This document shows, one piece after another, positions 56,750-64,000 of a stretch of DNA of 64,000 nucleotides. The position numbers and the translations under genes were made by a program. The notes beneath the pieces are model-generated. The model saw only the letters and a list, made by a program, of their open reading frames with translations, did no database searches and was not told where the DNA came from. Origin of the DNA: Owenia fusiformis (Eukaryota > Annelida > Polychaeta > Sabellida > Oweniidae); assembly GCA_903813345.2 (NCBI GenBank), contig CAIIXF020000001.1, positions 24,295,915 to 24,359,914 on the forward strand, in the 5' to 3' direction. The stretch's first letter is position 1. The number at the start of each line of letters is the position of its first letter.

Positions 56750-57740
56750 TTATGAAATAATAAGATTTGATCTCATTTTTGAAAAAAACATTGCAAAAGA
56801 ATCTGTGGTGGATCCAGAAGTGCATGTATATGTATTAGTATACAGTTTGTAATCCTTAGCATGGCGAATGGGAATTGTCGAAGTCTTTATACAACTGTAA
56901 CCTCTCTTTTTAGACAGGGCGACCATAGTATTACGCCATAGTCTGTTTTGCTTGACAAATAAGTCATAGTTCGAGTTTTGATTTCTTTGGTGCACAAAAG
57001 CAGGTATTGGTGATACAACTGTAACCTCTCTAAATATGATTTTATGGTCGATGCCTGCTTAATGTTAGGAAATTCCTTATTAAGGGTAGGGGTGTTTTCA
57101 AGCTCTCTCTTTTTAGACAGGGCGACCATAGTATTACGCCATAGTCTGTTTTGCTTGACAAATAAGTCATAGTTCGAGTTTCGATTTCTTTGGTGCACAA
57201 AAGCAGGTATTAGTGATACAACTGTAACCTCTCTAAATATGATTTTATGCTCGAAACCTGCTTAATATTAGGAAATTCCTTATTAAGGGTAGGGGTGATG
57301 GATTTTTTACAAAGAACATTTTGGTCTTTGGGATTATAGCCTCCAACACCAATGTGTAAGTCCTCAATAAACTTAATATTATGAGCAGCACGTTTTGCTG
57401 TCTCGTGACTTTTGTTGCCTCCGGATGGGCTGGAGTGCCAGGCAATGAAACGTTCCATCTTTTCAGTAAAATTGGTTGTTGTTTTAGCTTTTCAGTAAAA
57501 TTGGTTGTTGTTTTAGGTGCAGATGTTTCACATGTTTTTAAATGTTTGTCAAGTCTTTGGACATTTTCCCACATTTTTTATATTTATATTGTCTTTTGAT
57601 TCGACACTCTTCTTTTTCTAGAATATTCATGAGAAAATGTTGCTTTAAAATTTTGGGGAATTTTATAATTTGGATCTTTAAAATCTGCTTGTCTTAGATT
57701 CTTTCATGAATGAGAGGGAACTTAACATTATACATAAAAA
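56750..57740 (-). pseudogene. Recombinase-like gene copy A (junction with the array)
   Basis: From the top: DPNYKIPQNF and FSHEYSRKRR (about 57620-57700), second finger region VQRLDKHLKTC, then TEKMERFIAWHSSPSGGNKS, EDLHIGVGGYNPKDQN and TPTLNKEFPNIKQ, then the helical segment, whose block (KQA.TIKSYLERLQ to LSKKRELEN) is repeated in tandem at least twice (57060-57260 and 56887-57060). The last repeat ends LSKKREVTVV, the same junction as in the array units. This is a plausible source of the array recombinase fragment. A 50 bp duplication (cagtaaaattggttgttgtt) lies at 57465-57515. Confidence 0.6.
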
Positions 57741-58140
57741 GCAGAAATCATCTCCTCCAAATAGCATACAAACCAGAAAATCTCCTCCAAATGTTTTCTC
57801 TGCTCGTCTTAGATCCTTTCATGAATGAGAGGGAACTTAACATTATACATGCAAACATATACATAAAAAGCAGAAATCATCTCCTCCAAATAGCATACAA
57901 ACCAGAAAATCTCCTCCAAATGTTTTCTCTGCTCGTCTTAGATCCTTTCATGAATGAGAGGGAACTTAACATTATACATGCAAACCAGAAACCACCTCCT
58001 CCAAATATTTCCTCTGATAGCCTCAAGGTCAGAGAGAATGCAACATTACATACAACCACAAACAAGCTGACCTCCAAATATTATCCTTTCAGTCTCATAA
58101 GCCCAACATTACATGTTCACAAATACAAACACAATGCATA
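57700..58140. repeat. Tandem ~110-130 bp repeat in intronic block
   Basis: Units containing cttagatcctttcatgaatg then agagggaacttaacattata occur about three times; the block recurs with fewer units at 59730-60045. Open plus-strand frames follow the repeat and are not genes. Confidence 0.75.
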
Positions 58141-58700
58141 GAACTCAAAGAGCCTCTTAATAATTGTTATTGTTTAGATTCCATATCCCATAAAATGAAG
58201 TGAGGTATTTTATCATAAATCTGATTCTCTATTAAGTTCTAATTTATAGTAATCCTTGGATAAGAAACAAAGTTGTGATTCTTCTATGAGGCTCTTTCCA
58301 AAACATCATATAAAGTCAAACATAACAAACACTGTGGTAAGATGCACTCCGAGTAAATATTAAATAAAAACTGAAACAAATATTGTAGATGGTAGAAAAA
58401 GGACATGAAGGTTATTCAAACTAATTTTAGATGCTTATATATTGGATTATGAATGTTATTTTCATATTGGGATTACATTTGCCATCCATCAATTCCAAAA
58501 TTTCAAAAATTCATTTTCCTTCAAGAAATAAATCATGTTTTGAAGTTTATTCTTATTATGCATTAACCTTCAGATGACATACATAGGAGAGGGTTACTGT
58601 TTAAAGGTTAAAAACTTTAACAAAAAGTTGCTTTTTTGGAGACAATAATTTGATTTCCTAAATGGTGTACTGAGCAGGATTAATTTGCAATAATACTTAC
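58141..58700. other. Intron-like, duplicated at 60.05-60.60 kb
   Basis: Nearly identical to about 60055-60604. It also resembles 44.45-44.80 kb. No exon seen. Confidence 0.6.
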
Positions 58701-59720
58701 ATGGTAAACATAACCATGTCCAATTTTGTCTGCTTGGTTGACATGCCTGCATTCAAGATTAATGATTGGTCCTGCCCGGCATGCATTTGGGATACAGATA
58801 ATTGTCATCAAGTAGTTTCGCAGGCGATACATATCACTACTTTCAATTTTTTCTTGGTCGAATAATTCTTTGTTTTTTTTACATAAGCTGAACAATGGAA
58901 GTCTTTAATATCTTGTTTTGTGGGGAGATTTTCTGCACTATTTGCTTGATTTTCAAGCTCTCTCTTTTTAGACAGGGCGACCATAGTATTACGCGATAGT
59001 CTGTTTTGCTTGACAAATAAGTCATAGTCCCGAGTTTTGATTTCTTTAGTGCACAAAAGCAGGCATTGGTGATACAACTGTAACCTCTCTAAATATGATT
59101 TTATGGTCGATGCCTGCTTACTGTTAGGAAATTCCTTATTAAGGGTAGGGGTGTTTTCAAGCTCTCTCTTTTTAGACAGAGCGACCATAGTATTAGGCCA
59201 TAGTCTGTTTTGCTTGACAAATAAGTCATAGTCCTGAGTTTCAATTTCTTTGGTGCACAAAAGCAGGTATTAGTGATACAACTGTAACCCCTCTAAATAT
59301 GATTTTATGGTCAATACCTGCTTAATGTTAGGAAATTCCTTATTAAGGGTAGGGGTGATGGATTTTTCACAAAGAACATTTTGGTCTGGGATTATAGCCT
59401 CCAACACCAATGTGTAAGTCCTCAATAAACTTAATATTATGAGCAGCACGTTTTGCTGTCTCGTGACTTTTGTTGCCTCCGGATGGGCTGGAGTGCCAGG
59501 CAATGAAACGTTCCATCTTTTCAGTAAAATTGGTTGTTGTTTTAGGTGCAGATGTTTCACATGTTTTTAAATGTTTGTCAAGTCTTTGGACATTTTCCCA
59601 CATTTTTTATATTTATATTGTCTTTTTTGATTCGACACTCTTCTTTTTCTAGAATATTCATGAGAAAATGTTGCTTTAAAATTTTGGGGAATTTTATAAT
59701 TTGGATCTTTAAAATCTGCT
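58701..59720 (-). pseudogene. Recombinase-like gene copy B
   Basis: In order: DPNYKIPQNF region, VQRLDKHLKTC finger, ERFIAWHSSPSGGNKS, GVGGYN, then two tandem helical modules (KQVLTIKSYLEGLQ..., KQASTIKSYLERLQ...LSKKRELENQ), then LPTKQDIKDFHCSAYVK, SDMYRLRNYLMTIICIPNA and CRAGPIINLECRHVNQADK, ending at a consensus gtaagt donor (exon low end 58701). The R of CRAGPI fits the box-I arginine of tyrosine recombinases. Frameshifts: 4 nt lost in GGYNP(KD)QN and extra T residues at KNKELF. Confidence 0.6.
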
Positions 59721-60604
59721 TGTCTTAGATTCTTTCATGAATGAGAGGGAACTTAACATTATACATAAAAAGCAGAAATCATCTCCTCCAAATAGCATAC
59801 AAACCAGAAACCTATCTCCTCCAAATGTTTTCTCTGCTCGTCTTAGATCCTTTCATGAATGAGAGGGAACTTAACATTATACATGCAAACCAGAAACCAC
59901 CTCCTCCAAATATTTCCTCTGATAGCCTCAAGGTCAGAGAGAATGCAACATTACATACAACCACAAACAAGCTGACCTCCAAATATTATCCTTTCAGTCT
60001 CATTAGCCCAACATTACATGTTCACAAATACAAACACAATGCATAGAACTCAAAGAGCCTCTAATAATTGTTATTGTTTAGATTCCATATCCCATAAAAT
60101 GAAGTGAGGTATTTTATCATAAATCTGATTCTATATTAAGTTCTAATTTATAGTAATCCTTGGATAAGAAACAAAGTTGTGATTCTTCTATGAGGCACTT
60201 TCCAAAACATCATATGAAGTCAAACATAACAAACACTGTGGTAAGATGCACTCCGAGTAAATATTAAATAAAAACTGAAACAAATATTGTAGATGGTAGA
60301 AAAAGGACATGAAGGTTATTCAAACTAATTTTAGAAGCTTATATATTGGATTATGAATGTTATTTTCATATTGGGATTACATTTGCCATCCATCAATTCC
60401 AAAATTTCAAAAATTCATTTTCCTTCAAGAAATAAATCATGTTTTGAAGTTTATTCTTATTATGCATTAACCTTCAGATGACATACATAGGAGATGGTTA
60501 CTGTTTAAAGGTTAAAAACTTTAACAAAAAGTTGCTTTTTTGGAGACAATAATTTGATTTCCTAAATGGTTTACTGAGCAGGATTAATTTGCAATAAAAC
60601 TTAC

Positions 60605-61738
60605 ATGGTAAACATAACCATGTCCAATTTTGTCTGCTTGGTTGACATGCCTACATTCAAGATCAATGATTGGTCCTGCCCGGCATGCATTTGGGATGCA
60701 GATAATTGTCATCAAGTAGTTTTGCAGGCGATACATATCACTACTTTCAATTTTTTCTTGGTCGAATAATTCTTTGTTTTTTACATAAGCTGAACAATGG
60801 AAGTCCTTAATATCTTGTTTTGTGGGGAGATTTTCTGCACTATTTGCTTGATTTTCAAGCTCTCTCTTTTTAGACAGGGCGACCATATTATTACGCCATA
60901 CATGTAGTCTGTTTTGCTTGACAAATAAGTCATAGTCCTGAGTTTTGAATTCTTTGGTGCACAAAAGCAGGTATTGGTGATACAACTGTAACCGCTCTAA
61001 ATATGATTTTATGGTCAATGCCTGCTTAATGTTAGGAAATTCCTTATTAAGGGTAGGGGTGTTTTCAAGCTCTCTCTTTAGACAGGGCGACCATAGTCTG
61101 TTTTGCTTGACAAATAAGTCATTGTCCCAAGTTTTGATTTCTTTGGTGCACAAAAGCATGTATTGTTGATACAACTGTAACCTCTCTAAATATGATTTTA
61201 TGGTCGATGCCTGCTTAATATTAGGAAATTCCTTATTAAGGGTTGGGGTGATGAATTTTTCACAAAGAACATTTTGGTCTTTGGGATTATAGCCTCCAAC
61301 ACCAATGTGTAAGTCCTCAATAAACTTAATATTATGAGCAGCACGTTTTGCTGTCTTGTGACTTTTGTTGCCTCCGGATGGGCTGGAGTACCAGGCAATG
61401 AAACGTTCCATCTTTTCAGTAAATTTGGTTGTTGTTTTAGGTGCAGATGTTTCACATGTTTTTATTATTAAATGTTTGTCAAGTCTTTGCACATTTTTCC
61501 CATATTTTTTACATTTTTTCCCATATTTTTTACATTTTATATTTATATTGTCTTGTTTGATTCGGCACTCTTCTTTTTCTAGCATATTCATGAGAAAATT
61601 TTGCTTTAAAGTTTTTGGGAATTTTATAATTTGGATCTTTAAAATGTACTTGTCTAAAATGTTTGGGGAGGCCTTTATATTTATTCAAACATGTAGGGCA
61701 GGTATGCTTCCTTCCCTCTTTTTTGACACTTGAATCTG
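60605..61738 (-). pseudogene. Recombinase-like gene copy C, longest open frame
   Basis: A C2H2 finger CPTCLNKYKGLPKHFRQVH (about 61665-61720) is followed by DPNYKIPKNFKAKFSHEYA. A one-base frame change leads into a 335-codon open frame (61591 to 60584). That frame has a duplicated, Cys-poor second finger (CKKYGKKCKKYGK), ERFIAWYSSPSGGNKS, GVGGYNPKDQN, two tandem helical modules, QDIKDFHCSAYVK and SDMYRLQNYLMTIICIPNACR followed by AGPIIDLECRHV. A gtaagt donor sits at 60605, so the coding exon probably ends there in phase 0. This is a layout of DNA-binding fingers, a SAM-like core-binding region and the start of a tyrosine-recombinase catalytic domain. The rest of the catalytic domain would be in exons not present in this block. 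Confidence 0.65.
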
Positions 61739-62149
61739 TTTTGGCACTCTGTAGATTTTCAGTTTTGGAAATACAAAATTACCACAAGCTAACTACTGCT
61801 AGATTCTATTAAATGATCATGTTTGATACAATTACAAATCTCATTAAGTTATTTTACATATTTTTACTAGTATACAAGGCACGTTTGAATAGTTCTTTTC
61901 TTTATGCTCTAAAATTTTTACTATGGCATCAAACATTACGAAATACATCTCAGAAATATAATTAGAATTGATTGAGAAATAAAAATCTGGCAGCACTTTT
62001 AAAAGGGGTCGTCAAGAATCAGTGGAGCAAATATCTGCAGTTATAACGTCACATAAAACTGTAAAAGGAATCAACACGTCACAGAATTGGCTTTACACCA
62101 GCCTATTACTATTCCTACATTCCAATGGCACATTCGAAAGAGATCATTT
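61739..62149. other. No gene seen
   Basis: AT-rich flank of the recombinase-like copy C. The end near 62.05 kb may be the 3' side of the mariner remnant. Confidence 0.35.
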
Positions 62150-62397
62150 CTTAACTTCTCAAGGCTCTTTGTCCTCTTCAAAGCATTTGCCTTTAAAGAC
62201 AATACATTTACAGAATCTTCTTATCCATTCCATATATCCATCATGGAGACCATCTGCGAAGGAAATCTTATTCGCATGTTCAATAGCTTTGATAAGTTAA
62301 GTATGGCTTTCAAACTTTCTCCCACGGAGACATTTTTTAAGCTGTGGAAATATTTTGAAGTCGCATAGAGCCAGGTCTGGACTATAGGGGGCATGGG
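62150..62397 (-). pseudogene. Mariner transposase C-terminal remnant
   Basis: Reading down from 62396: HAPYSPDLALCDFKIFPQLK, then CLRGRKFES, a TAA, then IKAIEHANKI, FADGLHDGYMEWIRRF and KCIVFKG. YSPDLAxxDFxxFPxLK with LRGRKF is the signature of mariner-type (D,D34D) transposase C-termini, as in SETMAR. Only the last third is present, with one internal stop. Confidence 0.75.
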
Positions 62398-62407
62398 GGT
62401 TATAATG

Positions 62408-62452
62408 AAAACACGCGCTACGCGCTAACGCGCTAGCGCACTAACGCACTGT
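62408..62452. repeat. CGC/TA-rich short repeat
   Basis: acacgcgctacgcgctaacg then cgctagcgcactaacgcact: a cluster of overlapping gcgct/agcgc words forming several short hairpins. It is a CpG-dense island in an AT-rich region. Confidence 0.7.
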
Positions 62453-63173
62453 TCAGAATGATCGTTCCCACAGGCCCGGGAACATGTATAAAAATCGAGT
62501 GAGTGAAGAGATTAGGTGGCGCATCAGAAAGCAGAAGTATGAAGAAGCCCAATGTTTGATTGTTACGTTAACTGTGCAAAGATTATCGATTGTCAGTGTG
62601 TTTTATCTGATTTAAAAGGAAGATAAATAGAAAGTAGCACCTTACAAGATGAATGGTCGCAGATATGCGAATATGCTCCCTATTTCATTTTCATTGCATT
62701 ATTTGGGTCCATCCATCGGCGAGAAAAATCCCGTTTCGAAATCTGAGCCGGGGGCCCAACTTCTTCTATTTGTCGCATGTTACCTCTTAATATCAAGTCA
62801 TGGATGTTTTATATATCTTTACTCTTTGTATTTGAAGTTATTTCTCACATGACTTACCAAACGGTGGGATAATTCAGGCGTCGCATTTATATTTGTCCAT
62901 TTTTCTTTTAATGCCCGGTTACACTCTTTCGCTTTCATGGGGGGGGGGGGTGTATGGGGTTATCGTATAAGAGGAGGGTGAAAATCTATTGTGTATGACT
63001 GCATAAGAGGGGGCAACATTTATCGTATATGGCATCGTATAAGTTAAATAAACATATGTTTTAAAAGAATTAAAGAAGCCTATTATGAAATTTAAAGTAC
63101 AGTTTGAACGAATACTGCAGATCCAGCTTATCCCCATAAATTTGGGATTTCAATACACAAGTAGTTGTGGGGG
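62453..63173. other. No gene seen
   Basis: Short open frames only. A poly-G run lies at 62940-62950, followed by degenerate words tcgtataagaggaggg / tgcataagagggggc that recur within 130 bp. Confidence 0.35.
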
Positions 63174-63353
63174 CTTGCCCGTAGCCAGCTTTTACCAGGA
63201 GGGGGAGCCTTTTTCCAGGGGAAGCTTTTTCACAATTTTGGCTAATAATCATGAAAAAATTCTCAGAATGGTGAGAAACTGCATGATTTTGAAAGAATCT
63301 CTGGCCAGAGGGGGAGCTCCGCTCCCCCAGCTCCCCCTCTGGCTACGGGCCTG
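63174..63353. mobile_element. 180 bp MITE with 10 bp target duplication
   Basis: The terminal inverted repeats cttgcccgtagccag and ctggctacgggcctg bound 180 bp. The 10 bp word gttgtggggg directly flanks both ends (63164-63173, 63354-63363). The 9-10 bp duplication suggests a MULE-like mover, but the superfamily is not certain. Further inner symmetry (gggggagct / agctccccc) sits near the right end. Confidence 0.8.
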
Positions 63354-63363
63354 GTTGTGGGGG

Positions 63364-64000
63364 TGATTTGAAAAATCAGTCCCACATTTATGGGGGTAAT
63401 CCAGATCTCTATATAGTAGTCTCTATATGCCAGGACAGTAACCAGGATTTCCCAGGGGGGGGGGGGGGGCACTTTTTCAAAAAAAAATCCAAAGTCACCC
63501 TCCGAACCCCCCTGGCTTCGGGGCTGTGTACTGCCTATTTGCCGTATGATTATACATTTGGTACTACGTGGATTCTTGCATTATGTTATTTCCTTCTGAA
63601 TATTATCCAAACTTTTCTCAACGGTAATTTCAAAATTATCGTACAGATTATTTACCCGAGCTTTTTGTAAAATATAGTACTACAGGGAGATGTGAAAAAT
63701 ATTGCATACACTGTATGTTATACATGTAAAAGGGGTGAAAATGCTGTAAATGGTATAAGACTGAGGGGCTAGTGAAAAATAGTGTATATGGATTTCCAAG
63801 ACCCCTATAAACCCCCCTTTCATGTTTGCTTTCGTTTTTCTCAATTTGATTTTAGATTTAAAAAGTTTTGAATTACGTCAGTCCCAGTGAAATGTATTAC
63901 CTATTTTATCAGGAATATTGTTGAAAACAGGATTGTATTTCATTTGGAATTAAAGTTTTAAATAAGAGACGATTTAAAAAGTAATGTAAACCTGACCAGC
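63364..64000. other. No gene seen; low-complexity G tracts
   Basis: A G14 run lies at about 63457-63470 and a CCCCCC stretch near 63506, in a context (ccaggatttccc ... cctggcttcgggg) resembling a decayed relative of the 63174 element. The rest is AT-rich without coding. Confidence 0.35.

Larger units (their letters stand above)
46870..57060. repeat. Nine-copy SGNH/recombinase chimeric tandem array with higher-order period
   Basis: The SGNH ATGs lie at 47352, 48496, 49666, 50814, 51953, 53119, 54266, 55384 and 56486, giving monomers of about 1.10-1.17 kb. Units 1-3 and 4-6 share private variants at an offset of 3452-3457 bp: the tttattg TATA change in units 1 and 4, three 27-mers and the VLCDSH change in units 2 and 5, and cttctgccg in units 3 and 6. 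A trimer was therefore duplicated as a block. Coding pieces lie on the minus strand; the opposite-strand open frames are shadows. Confidence 0.92.

Noticed and set aside
46870-57060. CRISPR-like array
   Set aside because: The period is over 1 kb, units are nearly identical throughout with no unique spacers, and the sequence is eukaryotic.
57710-60046. Plus-strand frames MRGNLTLYIKSRNHLL and similar
   Set aside because: They follow tandem repeats in an intronic block and have repetitive, low-information content without motifs.
62022-62368. Plus-strand frames over 62.0-62.4 kb
   Set aside because: They are antisense to a clear mariner transposase remnant on the minus strand.

Overview
The window looks like AT-rich nuclear DNA from an invertebrate animal, probably marine. 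It has spliced exons with normal gt..ag borders, LINEs, mariner/pogo-like elements, fold-back elements and a Gmr1-type Ty3/gypsy retrotransposon. Gmr1-type elements are known mainly from deuterostomes and other aquatic animals. I cannot name the phylum. I see no tRNA, rRNA, CRISPR array or bacterial operon.

Layout. 1-9 kb is repeat-dominated: two L1/Tx1-like LINE remnants in opposite orientations, one split by a 1.07 kb mariner-like non-autonomous element, then a pogo/Tc1-like element and two fold-back elements. 9.36-9.54 kb holds one isolated candidate exon. 12.6-15.2 kb is a nest: a GGTTCGCTTTAGGT-type repeat hit by a LINE, itself hit by an 845 bp near-perfect palindrome. 15.27-16.26 kb is a fold-back made from two mariner transposase 3' ends. 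17.0-22.1 kb is the Gmr1-type retrotransposon (minus strand; gag-PR-INT-RT-RNase H order), nearly intact apart from one in-frame stop after the RT FIDD motif and no visible 5' LTR.

22.6-34.1 kb carries, on the minus strand, a set of exons whose splice phases fit one gene: a CxxC..CxxC first exon, a 178-nt exon resembling the C-terminal His/Tyr part of a tyrosine recombinase (present three times in tandem), an acidic exon, a coiled-coil exon, a linker and a BEN domain. 34-46 kb and 57-62 kb contain repeated, mostly decayed pieces of a related minus-strand family: two zinc fingers, a core-binding-like helical segment, a box-I-arginine-like exon, and in the 31-42 kb part the same 178-nt exon and acidic exons. 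44.9-46.4 kb is a fold-back element built from TACTGAAA-type subrepeats.

46.9-57.1 kb is the most striking part: nine copies of an SGNH/GDSL-hydrolase-like gene piece, eight of them fused to a fragment of the tyrosine-recombinase-like gene, in ~1.10-1.17 kb tandem units. Every copy has a TATA-like box a constant 45 nt from its ATG, and three consecutive units were later duplicated together, giving a ~3.45 kb higher-order period. All copies share an in-frame TGA, so the array appears to have amplified an already broken or short gene. 61.7-64 kb holds a mariner transposase remnant, a 180 bp element with a 10 bp target duplication, and otherwise non-coding sequence.

Taken together this is a repeat-rich accessory locus in which a zinc-finger/tyrosine-recombinase-like family (possibly linked to a BEN-domain gene) has been repeatedly duplicated, shuffled and fused. 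The functional statements are inference from motifs. No searches were run.
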